NCBI GenBank assembly: GCA_016234705.1
Contig: JACRAS010000177.1
Coordinates: 27,058-91,057, forward strand
DNA length: 64,000 bases
Reading direction: 5' to 3'
Source of the DNA: Betaproteobacteria bacterium
GTDB taxonomy: Bacteria; Pseudomonadota; Gammaproteobacteria; Burkholderiales; SG8-39
Under the pieces are notes generated by a model, which saw nothing but the letters and a program-made list of their open reading frames with translations, had not been told where the DNA came from and did no database searches. Position 1 is the stretch's first letter. The number at the start of each line of letters is the position of its first letter. The translations under genes were made by a program, and so were the position numbers. This document shows positions 46,970-55,531 of this stretch, in pieces.

Positions 46970-48220
46970 ATGCCGTCGCCCTATCTGGAGATCCTGCGCA
47001 GCCCGCGCATCGCCGCCGTCCTGCTGCTCGGGTTTTCCTCCGGCCTGCCGCTGGCGTTGACCGGAGGCACGTTGCAAGCCTGGCTCACCGTCGCGGGCGT
47101 GGATATCATGACCATCGCCTGGTTTTCCTGGATCGGCATCCCCTATCTGCTGAAATTTCTCTGGTCCCCATTGATGGACCGCTATGTGCCGCCGTTCCTC
47201 GGCCGCCGGCGCGGCTGGATGCTGTTGACGCAGGCGGCGCTGATCCTCGGTATCGCCGGCATGGCCTTCTCGTCGCCTTACGCGGACCTCTGGCTGCTCG
47301 GCTGCCTGGCGCTATGGGTGGCGTTCATATCGGCGTCGCAGGACATCGTCATCGACGCCTACCGCGCCGATCTGCTGCCCGCTGCGGAGCGCGGCATGGG
47401 TGCGGCAGTGGGCGTGCTCGGCTACCGCATCGCGATGCTGGCTTCAGGCGGGCTCGCCCTGATACTGGCCGACCAGTTCGGCTGGCGCCAGACGTTTTTC
47501 GTCATGGCCGCGCTGATGGGCGTTGGCCTCGCGACCAGCCTCGCCGCGCCCGAACCCGCGGTGCGCGGAACGCCGCCGCGCAGTCTGCGCGAGGCCGTGG
47601 TCGAGCCGTTGAGGGATCTGCTGTCGCGGCCGGGCGCGCTGCAACTGCTCGCCCTGATCGCGTTGTACAAATTCGGCGACGCGCTCGCCGGCACGCTGAC
47701 GACGGCATTTCTCCTTCGCGGCATCGGCTTTTCTCTCACTGACGTCGGCACCATCAACAAAGGCCTGGGACTGGCTTCGCTGCTGGCGGGCGGCCTCGTC
47801 GGCGGCCTGTTGCTGGTGCGCATGAGTCTCACCCGCGCGCTGCTCGCGTTCGGCGTGCTGCAGGCGATCTCCAACCTGTCGTTTGCAGTGCTCGCCTGGG
47901 CGGGCAAGAGCTACCCGCTGCTGGTGTTCGCGGTCGGCTTCGAAAACCTGGCAAGCGGCATGGGCACCGCGGCCTTCGTCGCGTTCGCCATGGCGCTATG
48001 CAACCACAGCTTCAGCGCCACCCAATACGCCCTGCTGTCGGCGCTCGCCTCGCTCGGGCGCATCCTGTTCGGCCCGGCCACCGGCGGCCTAGTCGAGGCC
48101 CTGGGCTGGGCGAATTTCTTCGTGCTCACCTTCGTCGCCGCGCTGCCGGGACTGTGGCTGGTGTGGCAGATGCGCGTGCAGATCGCCGCGGTGGCCGAGG
48201 CGCAGCCTCAGGCGGCTTGA
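46970..48220 (+). CDS. ampG: AmpG-like muropeptide permease (MFS)
   Basis: A 416-residue major-facilitator transporter with about twelve spans. AmpG-type marks are LLLGFSSGLPLALTGGTLQAWL, split here as SSGLPLALTGGTLQAWL, then FLWSPLMDRYVPPFLGRRR and SQDIVIDAYRADLL. AmpG imports GlcNAc-anhydroMurNAc-peptides for wall recycling and for induction of beta-lactamase in some species. It fits the wall genes in the window (dacC, rlpA, mre). It stands alone, divergent from the YqjD-like gene and convergent with metW. Confidence 0.88.
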   Translation: MPSPYLEILRSPRIAAVLLLGFSSGLPLALTGGTLQAWLTVAGVDIMTIAWFSWIGIPYLLKFLWSPLMDRYVPPFLGRRRGWMLLTQAALILGIAGMAFSSPYADLWLLGCLALWVAFISASQDIVIDAYRADLLPAAERGMGAAVGVLGYRIAMLASGGLALILADQFGWRQTFFVMAALMGVGLATSLAAPEPAVRGTPPRSLREAVVEPLRDLLSRPGALQLLALIALYKFGDALAGTLTTAFLLRGIGFSLTDVGTINKGLGLASLLAGGLVGGLLLVRMSLTRALLAFGVLQAISNLSFAVLAWAGKSYPLLVFAVGFENLASGMGTAAFVAFAMALCNHSFSATQYALLSALASLGRILFGPATGGLVEALGWANFFVLTFVAALPGLWLVWQMRVQIAAVAEAQPQAA

Positions 48221-48250
48221 ATCGGCCGGAGGCCAAAACCCCAAAACCGC

Positions 48251-48376
48251 TTTTGCTTTTATCCAGAACCGTGTTTCCTGGACGGATGTGTTTTTCATTC
48301 GTCCAGGAAGCACGGTTGGCGCGCGCAGCGCGCAAGTCCGCTCCTGGCCATGCAACGGTATTCAGGACGCCGCAGA
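48251..48376. repeat. Compound hairpin repeat, locus C (partial single unit)
   Basis: Between convergent ampG and metW: the right half of the GCTTTTATCC stem (48255-48264), the complete AACCG...CGGTT hairpin (48267-48317, 22-bp arms with only G-U deviations), the GTTGGCGCGCGCAGCGCGCA block (48315-48334) and the 3' flank ending GGACGCCG (48365-48372) as at locus A. Earlier modules are missing. Confidence 0.85.
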
Positions 48377-48382
48377 TACCGC

Positions 48383-48997
48383 TTAAGCCTTCTCGAACCT
48401 GTATACCGCCACGCTGCCGCGCAGATTGGGGGCGATGCGAACCGGGCGGCCCTGCTCCTGCATGACGATGCGCTCGAGAATGCGCACGCCGTGGCTGCCG
48501 CAGAAATCCTCGAAATCGGCCAGCGTGCACAGGTGCACGTTGGGCGTGTTGTACCAGAGGTAAGGCAGCACCTCCGACACCGGCATGCGGCCGAGCATGA
48601 TCTGCAAGCGCTGCGGCCAGTAGCCGAAGTTGGGGAAGGAGACGATGCCCTGGCGCCCGACGCGCAGCATCTCCATGATGATTTCCTCGGTGTGGCGCAT
48701 GGCCTGCAGCGTCTGCGACAGGATCACGTAATCGAACGACCCGGCGTCGAAGCCCGCCAGGCCCGCCTCCAGGTCGCTCTGGATCACGTTGACGCTGTTT
48801 TTCACGCAGGCGAGCACGTTGGCATCGCTGATTTCTATGCCGTAGCCGCGCACCTCGCGGCTCTGCTTCAGGTATTTCAGCAGCAGGCCTTCGCCGCACC
48901 CCAGGTCTAGCACGCTCGCGCCCGGCGGCACCCAGGCCGCGATGGCGTCGAGGTCGGCGCGGCCGTCGAGTTCGGGCAAGGCAAGCGTGGCATTCAC
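48383..48997 (-). CDS. metW: MetW, methionine biosynthesis methyltransferase-like protein
   Basis: A 204-residue class I methyltransferase fold: [18 protein letters not shown] is the SAM loop, and [29 protein letters not shown] and [18 protein letters not shown] follow MetW. In proteobacteria MetW works with MetX in homoserine acylation. Its start overlaps the metX stop by 4 bp, so both are under the same riboswitch. Confidence 0.93.
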   Translation of the reverse strand: MNATLALPELDGRADLDAIAAWVPPGASVLDLGCGEGLLLKYLKQSREVRGYGIEISDANVLACVKNSVNVIQSDLEAGLAGFDAGSFDYVILSQTLQAMRHTEEIIMEMLRVGRQGIVSFPNFGYWPQRLQIMLGRMPVSEVLPYLWYNTPNVHLCTLADFEDFCGSHGVRILERIVMQEQGRPVRIAPNLRGSVAVYRFEKA

Positions 48998-50166
48998 GCC
49001 GTCGCCCCGGTTGCTGCCTGCGGCGCGAGGTCACCGCACTCCTTCGCGATATTTTCGAAGTACGCGCGCACCAGTGCATGGTAGCGCGCATCGTCGAGGA
49101 GGAAGGCATCGTGCCCGTGCGGCGCATCGATTTCGGCGTAGCAGACGTCGGCGCGGTTGTCGAGCAGGGCCTTGACGATCTCGCGCGAGCGCGCCGGAGC
49201 GAAGCGCCAGTCCGAAGTGAACGAAGCCACGAGGAAGCGCGCCTGCGCCGGCGAGAGCGCGCGGGCGAGGTCGCCGCCGCAGGCCGCCGCCGGGTCGAAA
49301 TAGTCGAGCGCCCGGGTGATGAGCAGGTAAGTGTTGGCGTCGAAGTATTCGGAGAACTTGTCGCCCTGGTGGCGCAGATAGGATTCGACCTCGAAGTCCA
49401 CGTCGAAGTGGAAGTTGATCGCGCCCGAGCGCAGGCTGCGGCCGAATTTTTCCATCATCGCGTCGTCCGACAGGTAGGTGATATGGCCGATCATGCGCGC
49501 CAGGCGCAGCCCGCTTCGCGGCACCACGTTGTAGGCGTAGTAGTCGCCGCCGTGGAAATCGGGATCGGTGGTGATGGCCTGGCGCGCCACCTGATTGAAG
49601 GCGATATTCTGCGCTGACAACTTGGGCGCCGCGGCGACGACGATGGCGTTCGCGATGCGCGCGGGATAGCCGATCGCCCATTGCAGCGCCTGCATCGCGC
49701 CGAGGCTGCCGCCCATCACCGCGGCCATGCGCTCGATGCCGAGCCGGTCGGCGAGCCGCGCCTGAGTCTCGACCCAGTCTTCGACGGTGACCACGGGAAA
49801 GCTCGAGCCGTAAGGCCTGCCGGTCTTGGGGTCGGTCGAAGCCGGGCCGGTGGAGCCGAAGCAGCCGCCGAGGTTGTTCACCCCGATGACAAAGAACCTG
49901 TCGGTGTCCAGGGGCTTGCCCGGGCCGATCATGTTGTCCCACCAGCCGACCTTGTCCGGCTCCGCCGCGTAGAAGCCCGCGACGTGGTGCGAAGCGTTGA
50001 GCGCGTGGCATACCAGCACCGCGTTGGATCCGGCCGCGTTCAGCCTGCCGTAGGTTTCGTACATCAGATCGTAGGCGTCCAGCACCGCGCCGCTCCTGCA
50101 TGCGAGCGGCGTATCGAAGTGCATAGTCTGCGGCCGGACTGCGCCGACCGAGCGCGGTTCGCTCAT
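48994..50166 (-). CDS. metX: Homoserine O-acyltransferase (MetX)
   Basis: An alpha/beta-hydrolase enzyme of 390 residues that acylates homoserine, the first step committed to methionine. The nucleophile elbow is [12 protein letters not shown], and the catalytic His is in [12 protein letters not shown]. Other family parts are [20 protein letters not shown] and [13 protein letters not shown]. Acetyl versus succinyl donor cannot be told from this alone. The ATG is preceded by CGAGGCAAC. Upstream lie a promoter, a SAM-II type riboswitch and a terminator. MetX takes the same homoserine that ThrB would, and thrB is broken here. Confidence 0.94.
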   Translation of the reverse strand: MSEPRSVGAVRPQTMHFDTPLACRSGAVLDAYDLMYETYGRLNAAGSNAVLVCHALNASHHVAGFYAAEPDKVGWWDNMIGPGKPLDTDRFFVIGVNNLGGCFGSTGPASTDPKTGRPYGSSFPVVTVEDWVETQARLADRLGIERMAAVMGGSLGAMQALQWAIGYPARIANAIVVAAAPKLSAQNIAFNQVARQAITTDPDFHGGDYYAYNVVPRSGLRLARMIGHITYLSDDAMMEKFGRSLRSGAINFHFDVDFEVESYLRHQGDKFSEYFDANTYLLITRALDYFDPAAACGGDLARALSPAQARFLVASFTSDWRFAPARSREIVKALLDNRADVCYAEIDAPHGHDAFLLDDARYHALVRAYFENIAKECGDLAPQAATGATA

Positions 50167-50184
50167 GTTGCCTCGTATAAAAGC

Positions 50185-50219
50185 AAAAAACCCGTTCAGC
50201 TTGCTCGCTAAACGGGTTT
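50185..50219 (-). terminator. Riboswitch-controlled intrinsic terminator before metX
   Basis: On the minus strand AAACCCGTTTAGC (50219-50207), loop GAGCAA, GCTGAACGGGTTT (50200-50188), then three more T. The 13-bp stem has one G-U pair. It ends 18 bp before the metX start, so it lies in the metX leader. The 5' arm can instead pair with upstream GCTAAA...CGGG. Confidence 0.85.
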
Positions 50220-50223
50220 CCCG

Positions 50224-50303
50224 CGCTTTAGCCGTATTTGTTTTTCACTCGGCCATGTGCAGGACCGGCGGCGCCCGCAAGCTGACCATCAAATCGGCGC
50301 TGG
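50224..50303 (-). promoter_or_regulatory. SAM-II type (metA motif) riboswitch aptamer
   Basis: The minus-strand leader reads GCGCC-GAUUUG (50300-50290), GGUCAGCUUGCGGGCGCC, and near its end AAAAACAAAUACGGCUAAA (50245-50227). These are the landmark segments of SAM-II: GAUUUG, GGUC-GCUUGC and the 3' ACAAG..CGCUAAA. Stem P1 is GCGCC/GGCGC. A 5-bp hairpin (CGGUC/GGCCG, 50267-50251) is inserted between P1 and the 3' strand. SAM-II elements sense S-adenosylmethionine and often precede metA/metX. Matches were made from memory, not by a covariance model. Confidence 0.78.
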
Positions 50304-50308
50304 GATGA

Positions 50309-50338
50309 AAGATACCCGCGAAGGCGGGGGGCTGTCAA
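50309..50338 (-). promoter_or_regulatory. Sigma-70 promoter for metX leader
   Basis: TTGACA (50338-50333), an 18-nt spacer and TATCTT (50314-50309) on the minus strand. Transcription would begin near 50302, right at the 5' end of the aptamer. It lies about 77 bp past the ptsI stop, so metX has its own start of transcription. Confidence 0.65.
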
Positions 50339-50414
50339 TCGGCTTCGGCGGCCGCCGGCGAAAGCTGCGCCTCCTCGTTCACGCCAGCGCTTGTCTGCTT
50401 GCGCCTTGTCCGGC

Positions 50415-52139
50415 TCAGGCGTTGAGTTTGTCGAGCAACTGCTGCGCCTTTTCCGGGTCCTCGACGCGCAGGATCCGGTTCGCGAGTTGCGCGAGCTTGG
50501 CGAGGTCGGTCCTCAGCACCTGCTGCTTGATCTCGAGCAGGTTCGCCGGATGCATGGAAAACTGGCGCAGCCCGAAGCCGAGCAACAGCCGCGTCAGCGT
50601 GACGTCGCCCGCCATTTCGCCGCACACCGCCACCGGCACCCGCATGCGCGCGCCGGTCCTGATGGTGTGGGCGATCAGATGCAGCACCGCCGGGTGCAGC
50701 GGGTTGTACAGGTGCGATACGCTGTCGTCGGTGCGGTCTATGGCGAGGGTGTACTGGATCAGGTCGTTGGTGCCGATGGAAAGAAAATCGAGTTTGCGCA
50801 CGAACACGCCGAGGGCGAGCGCCGCCGCCGGCACCTCGATCATGCCGCCGATCTGGATGCCGCGGTCGTAGGGCAGATTCTGCTCGTCCAGCAACTCCTT
50901 TGACTGGGCGATCATGGCGAGCGCCTGTTCGATCTCGTGCGCGTGCGCCAGCATTGGAATCAGCAGGCGGATCTTGCCGTAGTTCGAAGCGCGCAGAATG
51001 GCGCGCAGCTGCGTCAGGAACATCTGCGGCTCCGCCAGGCAGAGGCGTATCGCGCGCAAACCCATGGCCGGGTTGGGTCCGCTCCTCGCGCTGCTGTTCA
51101 CGGTCTTGTCCGCGCCCAGATCGAGCGTGCGTATGGTCACCGGCATGCCGTGCATGGCCTGCGCCACCTGCCGGTAGGCCTCGAACTGCTCGTCCTCGCC
51201 GGGCAGGTCGTCGCGATTGAGAAACAGGAATTCGCTGCGGAACAGTCCCACGCCGGTGGCGCCGGACTCGCGCACCTGCTCGATGTCTTGCGGCAGTTCG
51301 ATATTGGCGTGCAGGTCCACGGCGGTGCCGTCCCTCGTGGTGGCGGGCGTGGTGCGGATGCGCTTCAGCTTCTGCCGCGCCAGCTCGAGCTCGCGCTGGC
51401 GCTGCTTGTACTCCTCGAGCACCAGCTCGTCCGGAGCGACGATCAGCACGCCGTGCACGCCGTCGACGATCACCAGCTCGCCTTCGCGCACCATCTGCCG
51501 CGCCGTGTGCGCGCCGACAATGGCCGGGATGTTGAGGCTGCGCGCCACGATGGCCGTGTGTGAGGTGACGCCGCCCAGGTCGGTCACGAAGCCGGCGTAC
51601 TGGTGCTGCTTGAACAGGATCATATCCGCCGGCGACAGGTCATGCGCCACCACGATCAGGCTTTCCTCGTGGGCGGGCGCGCCGCTCGCGCGGCCCGGCT
51701 GGGCCATCAAGACTTTGAGTACCCGCTCCACTACCTGCACCACGTCCGCCTTCCTTTCGCGCAGGTAGGGGTCCTCGATTTTCTCGAATTGCGCCACCAG
51801 GTGGTCCATCTGCGCCACCAGAGCCCATTCGGCGTTGCAGTGGAGGCTGCGGATCAACTCGCGCGGCGCGTGCGACAGGGTCGAGTCATCGAGGATCATC
51901 AGATGCAGGTTGAGGAACGCGCCAAGCTCGGTCGGCGCGCTTGCGGGGACGCTGCGGCGCAGCGCCTGCAGCTCGGCGCGCACGTGTTCCACCGCCACCG
52001 AGAAGCGCATCACCTCCAGCTCGATGTGCTCCGGCGCGATCGCATAATGCGCCACTTCCAGCCGCGCGCTGGAGATCAGGTGCGCCTGGCCGATCGCGAT
52101 GCCGCCGCCTGCGCCGGAGCCATGGAGGGTAAAGCTCAC
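50415..52139 (-). CDS. ptsI: PTS enzyme I
   Basis: Phosphoenolpyruvate-protein phosphotransferase, 574 residues. The phosphorylated histidine is in GGVTSHTAIVARSLNIPAI. PEP-binding parts are GVGLFRSEFLFLNRDDLP, NPAMGLRAIRLCL and SIGTNDLIQYTLAIDRTD. EI phosphorylates HPr. It overlaps the ptsH stop by 4 bp. No sugar-specific EIIB/EIIC genes are nearby, so with the lone EIIA this is probably a regulatory PTS. Confidence 0.95.
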   Translation of the reverse strand: MSFTLHGSGAGGGIAIGQAHLISSARLEVAHYAIAPEHIELEVMRFSVAVEHVRAELQALRRSVPASAPTELGAFLNLHLMILDDSTLSHAPRELIRSLHCNAEWALVAQMDHLVAQFEKIEDPYLRERKADVVQVVERVLKVLMAQPGRASGAPAHEESLIVVAHDLSPADMILFKQHQYAGFVTDLGGVTSHTAIVARSLNIPAIVGAHTARQMVREGELVIVDGVHGVLIVAPDELVLEEYKQRQRELELARQKLKRIRTTPATTRDGTAVDLHANIELPQDIEQVRESGATGVGLFRSEFLFLNRDDLPGEDEQFEAYRQVAQAMHGMPVTIRTLDLGADKTVNSSARSGPNPAMGLRAIRLCLAEPQMFLTQLRAILRASNYGKIRLLIPMLAHAHEIEQALAMIAQSKELLDEQNLPYDRGIQIGGMIEVPAAALALGVFVRKLDFLSIGTNDLIQYTLAIDRTDDSVSHLYNPLHPAVLHLIAHTIRTGARMRVPVAVCGEMAGDVTLTRLLLGFGLRQFSMHPANLLEIKQQVLRTDLAKLAQLANRILRVEDPEKAQQLLDKLNA

Positions 52140-52405
52140 TCGTCTTCCCCGAATTTCCCGGCGATCAATTTCAGCAGGGCTTGCAATGCCGTATCCGCAT
52201 CGCTGCCGTCGGTTTCCACGTCGATCTTCGCGCCCTTGCCGGCGGCGAGCATCATCACGCCCATGATGCTCTTGGCGTTGACGCGGCGGCCGTTGCGGGT
52301 GAGCCAGATCTCGCTCTGAAATCCGCTCGCCAATTGCGTCAGCTTGGCCGCCGCGCGCGCGTGCAGCCCGAGCTTGTTGACGATCTCAACCTCGGTTTGC
52401 GGCAT
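52136..52405 (-). CDS. ptsH: HPr phosphocarrier protein
   Basis: An 89-residue HPr. Starting at the ATG at 52405 places the phosphoacceptor exactly at H15 (NKLGLHARAAAK) and the regulatory serine at S46 (NAKSIMGVMMLAA), which decides the start over the ATG at 52414. S46 points to control by an HprK kinase, as known in other betaproteobacteria; hprK is not in the window. It overlaps the EIIA gene by 20 bp and ptsI by 4 bp. Confidence 0.95.
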   Translation of the reverse strand: MPQTEVEIVNKLGLHARAAAKLTQLASGFQSEIWLTRNGRRVNAKSIMGVMMLAAGKGAKIDVETDGSDADTALQALLKLIAGKFGEDE

Positions 52406-52799
52406 TGCAGGCATCGGTATTCATGTGCACTACCCCCGTCTGCCCGCCGTTTATGGCTTTGGCGGTAACGGCGGCGAGCGGTTCTTCGCGATAGGTCAGG
52501 GCGCGGATCAGCATCGGCAGGTTGACGCCGGAAACGCCTTCGACCCTGCCCGGCACCAGCAGGCGAGTGGCGATATTGGAGGGCGTGGCGCCGAGGATGT
52601 CGGTGAACACCAGCACGCCCTGGCCTTCGTCGAGCTGCTTCACCAGTTCCTCGGCCTGCGGCAGGATGGCCTCCGGATCATCGTGCACGGTGACGCCGAG
52701 CTGGCGCACCCGCGTCGGGCGCTTGGAGAGCACATGGCTTGCGCAATGGATCAGGGCTTCGCCGAACGCCCCGTGGGAAACAATCAGGATTCCGATCAT
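52386..52799 (-). CDS. PTS EIIA component, mannose family
   Basis: A 137-residue EIIA(Man)-type domain with phosphoacceptor H9 (MIGILIVSHGAFGEALI). The second active-site region is VLVFTDILGATPSNIA. A partner EIIB/C/D is absent, so it likely works as a regulatory acceptor of phosphate from HPr. First gene of the EIIA-ptsH-ptsI run. gshB lies 66 bp upstream on the same strand, the order seen in many betaproteobacteria. Confidence 0.9.
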   Translation of the reverse strand: MIGILIVSHGAFGEALIHCASHVLSKRPTRVRQLGVTVHDDPEAILPQAEELVKQLDEGQGVLVFTDILGATPSNIATRLLVPGRVEGVSGVNLPMLIRALTYREEPLAAVTAKAINGGQTGVVHMNTDACNAANRG

Positions 52800-52865
52800 G
52801 GCATTTACTCTGAAATTAATTGATCGACGCCGGCCGGCTTCGGCAAAGTAACGCCCGCCATGGCT

Positions 52866-53810
52866 TCAGGCGGCGCACGCTTTCTCCAGCGCGTCGATGA
52901 ATATCCCGGCGACGTTGCAGCCGGTCTGCTCCCGGATTTCCTGAAAGCAGGTCGGGCTGGTGACGTTGACTTCGGTGAGGTAATCGCCGATCACGTCCAG
53001 GCCCACCAGCAACAGGCCGCGCCGCGCGAGTTCCGGGCCGAGCGCGACGGCAATCTCCAGGTCGCGCGCCGACAGCGGCTGCGCCACGCCGGTGCCGCCC
53101 GCGGCGAGGTTGCCGCGCGACTCGCCCGGTTTGGGGATGCGCGCGAGGCTGTAGGGCACAGGCTCTCCCGCGATCAACAGGATGCGCTTGTCGCCATCGC
53201 TTATTTCCGGGATATAGCGCTGCGCCATGATGGAGCGCGTGCCGTGCCGGGTCAGCGTCTCGACGATGACATTGCGGTTGGGGTCGGCGTCGGTGACGCG
53301 AAACACCTGCGCCCCGCCCATGCCGTCCAGCGGCTTCACCACCACGTCGGCGTGTTCGTCGATGAAAGCGTGGATCTGCTTCTCCAGCCGCGTCACCAGA
53401 GTCGGGGCGGTGAAGCGCGGGAACTCCGCGATGGCGAGCTTCTCGCTGTGGTCGCGCAGGGCGCGCGGATCGTTGAATACCCTTGCGCCCTCGCGGCCCG
53501 CGATCTCCAGCAGCCAGGTCGCGGTCACGTACTCCAGGTCGAAGGGCGGGTCCTTGCGCATCAGCACGGCGTCGAAGTCCGAAAGCGGGTCTTCGCGCGG
53601 CGGATCGATGCGGTACCAGCGCTCCTTGTCGCCGGTCAGTTCGAGGCGGCAGGACTCGCCGAGGACGCGGCCGCGCTTCCACATCACCCCGTCCTGCATC
53701 AGCATGTGCAACTCGTGGCCGCGGCCGGCCGCCTCGACCATCATCGCGTAGGTCGTGTCCTTGTAGGTCTTGATGCCGTCGAGCGGATCGAGAATAATCG
53801 CAATTTTCAT
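52866..53810 (-). CDS. gshB: Glutathione synthetase
   Basis: An ATP-grasp ligase joining gamma-glutamylcysteine and glycine; 314 residues. Typical parts are the start MKIAIILDPLDGIKTYKDTT, VLMRKDPPFDLEYVTAT, VVVKPLDGMGGAQVF, GDKRILLIAGEPVPYSLAR, the glycine-rich loop GNLAAGGTGVAQPL and the metal-binding TEVNVTSPTCFQEI. No gshA lies next to it; the upstream neighbour is the cytochrome gene. Confidence 0.95.
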   Translation of the reverse strand: MKIAIILDPLDGIKTYKDTTYAMMVEAAGRGHELHMLMQDGVMWKRGRVLGESCRLELTGDKERWYRIDPPREDPLSDFDAVLMRKDPPFDLEYVTATWLLEIAGREGARVFNDPRALRDHSEKLAIAEFPRFTAPTLVTRLEKQIHAFIDEHADVVVKPLDGMGGAQVFRVTDADPNRNVIVETLTRHGTRSIMAQRYIPEISDGDKRILLIAGEPVPYSLARIPKPGESRGNLAAGGTGVAQPLSARDLEIAVALGPELARRGLLLVGLDVIGDYLTEVNVTSPTCFQEIREQTGCNVAGIFIDALEKACAA

Positions 53811-53975
53811 TCGGCGAGTTCAGCCTGTTCCAATCCGGGTGCGGCGGCGGGATAGGGGACCATGGGTCCTCCGGTCAAGCCGATATGTGATTCTAACAGG
53901 CCCTTGCATGAGGGACATGAAAGGGCGTGTGGTGCCGCACCAGGCCTGATCGCGGCTATCGGCAACACGGCAAAT

Positions 53976-54002
53976 AAAAAAGGCGGACCAGCCGCCTTTT
54001 TT
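53976..54002. terminator. Bidirectional intrinsic terminator
   Basis: AAAAAAGGCGG (53976-53986), loop ACCAG, CCGCCTTTTTT (53992-54002): a perfect 11-bp stem with a T-run on both strands. It closes the cytochrome gene, whose stop is 21 bp away on the minus strand, before gshB. Confidence 0.9.
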
Positions 54003-54023
54003 CGTGTCGCGCAGGTCCGGCCG

Positions 54024-54536
54024 CTATTTGGCCAGGCCCATCAGGTAATCGACCGCGGCTTTGACGTCGGCGTCGGCGAGGGCGGTGTTGCCGCCCTTGG
54101 CGGGCATCGCGCCCTTGCCTTTGATCGAGCTGGCGTAGAGCGCATTCATGCCGGCTTTCAGGCGCGGCGCCCAGGCCGCCTTGTCGCCCGCCTTGGGCGC
54201 GCCGGCCACCCCGCTCCCATGGCAGGCGCTGCAGTTGGCCTCGTAGATTTTCTTGCCGTCGGCTTTGCCCGCAGCCGCGCCCGGCGCGGCGCCCGTCTCT
54301 GCCGCGCCACCGGTATCGGCAAAGGCCACGTCGCCCACCGGTTTCAGGCGCTTGGCTACGGCTTCGGGCGTCATGGCCGGACTATCCTTGTCGACGCTGC
54401 GCATGTTGGAAATGAATTGCGACAGCATCACGACAATCAGGATCGCCGCCAGCAACGCTAACGCAATCACGGTAATCAACGGCTTCCGCGTCTTGATCGG
54501 GCTTGCGTGCCCGGCATCGTGCTCATGCTGGCTCAT
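54024..54536 (-). CDS. Membrane-anchored cytochrome c (class I, c5-like)
   Basis: A 170-residue protein with a His-rich start (MSQHEHDAGHAS) and an N-terminal membrane anchor (PLITVIALALLAAILIVVML). An Ala/Gly linker follows, then a C-terminal heme domain. The heme site is CSACH in YEANCSACHGSGVAGAP, and the methionine ligand is in GKGAMPAKGG. It probably carries electrons in the periplasm to a terminal oxidase (inference). It ends at the bidirectional terminator and is divergent from tRNA-Arg. Confidence 0.85.
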   Translation of the reverse strand: MSQHEHDAGHASPIKTRKPLITVIALALLAAILIVVMLSQFISNMRSVDKDSPAMTPEAVAKRLKPVGDVAFADTGGAAETGAAPGAAAGKADGKKIYEANCSACHGSGVAGAPKAGDKAAWAPRLKAGMNALYASSIKGKGAMPAKGGNTALADADVKAAVDYLMGLAK

Positions 54537-54646
54537 TGGGTTCCTGACTTTTTGCAAACACGCGCATTATAGTCGGAAACCCCGTTGCCTTGAAAGCATT
54601 GCCGCATGGAGGGATGCGGCAAAAGTCGGTATACTTTGCCCGGCAC

Positions 54647-54723
54647 GCGCCCGTAGCTCAGTTGGATAGAGTGTTGGTTTCCGAAGCCAAAGGTCACAGG
54701 TTCGACTCCTGTCGGGCGCGCCA
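54647..54723 (+). tRNA. tRNA-Arg (anticodon CCG)
   Basis: A 77-nt tRNA with encoded CCA. The acceptor GCGCCCG pairs with CGGGCGC before G-CCA. The D arm has GTAGCTCAGTTGGATAGAG. The anticodon arm TTGGT/GCCAA has loop TTCCGAA, so the anticodon is CCG (54681-54683). The T arm is ACAGGTTCGACTCCTGT. It decodes CGG. A toxin-antitoxin-like module follows it, as is frequent at tRNA integration sites. Confidence 0.97.
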
Positions 54724-54777
54724 TTACCATCAGGGCCTTACGACGCTCCACGTGTTGAATTCAGAACGCAGGCGTCG

Positions 54778-55158
54778 TTACGTCGTCCTGCCCTTGCGCC
54801 CTAATTTCTCGCCCTTACCGCGCGTACCCGCCAGCACCCCGGCCTCTACGGCCGTCAAGCCACTCAGCATCACGGGCGCGCGATTGGGAAATTCCGCGAC
54901 CAGCCGCAGCTTCCCTCCCATCGCCTCGACGTACCCGCGCAGCGTTGAGATCAGCAAATCGCTGCGCTTCTCAAGGCGCGAGATACCGTCCTGCCCGATC
55001 CCGAGTTCCTCGGCCATCTTCTCCTGTGTCAGCGCCAGGGCGCGCCGCAGGTCACAAAGTGACGTTTCATCTTCAATAAGCTCAGCCGTGCGCGCTTCCA
55101 CCCTCTTGCGCCGCGCCGGGCTCAGAGCCGCCATTTTCTGTTCCAATGACTTAGCCAT
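54778..55158 (-). CDS. XRE-family antitoxin (HigA-like)
   Basis: A 126-residue helix-turn-helix protein. The XRE motif is ALTQEKMAEELGIGQDGISR followed by LEKRSDLLISTLRGYVEAMG. An N-terminal helix (SLEQKMAALSPARRKRVE) may contact the toxin. It overlaps the toxin gene by 8 bp and comes second, as in higBA loci. It would neutralise the toxin and repress the operon through the palindrome upstream (inference). Confidence 0.82.
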   Translation of the reverse strand: MAKSLEQKMAALSPARRKRVEARTAELIEDETSLCDLRRALALTQEKMAEELGIGQDGISRLEKRSDLLISTLRGYVEAMGGKLRLVAEFPNRAPVMLSGLTAVEAGVLAGTRGKGEKLGRKGRTT

Positions 55159-55522
55159 CGCTCTTTCTCCTTTCCTTTTCGACCCGCGCTACATGCTCGT
55201 CAAAGCGCGCGTCCGCTTTCTTGATGAGCTGGCGATAAAACCGCTTTTCGCTGCCGCCCGATTTGTCGCCGCCCACCAGCAGAATTGCCTGCCGCTTGGG
55301 GTCAAAGGCGAAGGCGATGCGCCACACGCCGTCCGCAGCGTCGAACCGCAGTTCCTTCATGTTCGCGTGACGCGATCCTTTCAGCGTATCCACGCGCGGC
55401 CGACCCAATGCCGGCCCAAATTGCTTTAGCAGCCCCATGTGAGCCAATACTTCGTCCTGCACCGCTTCGGGCAGATCGTTCAATTCGGCATCGAAAGCGT
55501 CATGCAACAATACAGCCCACAT
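55151..55522 (-). CDS. Type II toxin, RelE/HigB-like
   Basis: A 123-residue protein of the RelE/HigB group, a ribosome-dependent mRNA interferase fold. It shows FDAELNDLPEAVQDEVLAHM, LGRPRVDTLKGSRHANMKEL, WRIAFAFDPKRQAILLVGG and the basic RFYRQLIKKADARFDEH. The toxin precedes the antitoxin. Its ATG is only about 3 nt from the predicted transcription start, so the message may be nearly leaderless. Confidence 0.83.
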   Translation of the reverse strand: MWAVLLHDAFDAELNDLPEAVQDEVLAHMGLLKQFGPALGRPRVDTLKGSRHANMKELRFDAADGVWRIAFAFDPKRQAILLVGGDKSGGSEKRFYRQLIKKADARFDEHVARVEKERRKSDG

Positions 55523-55531
55523 CGTAGTATA

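Noticed and set aside
49031..50101. 356-codon minus-strand frame overlapping metX
   Set aside because: It overlaps metX in another frame; Arg-rich translation without motifs.
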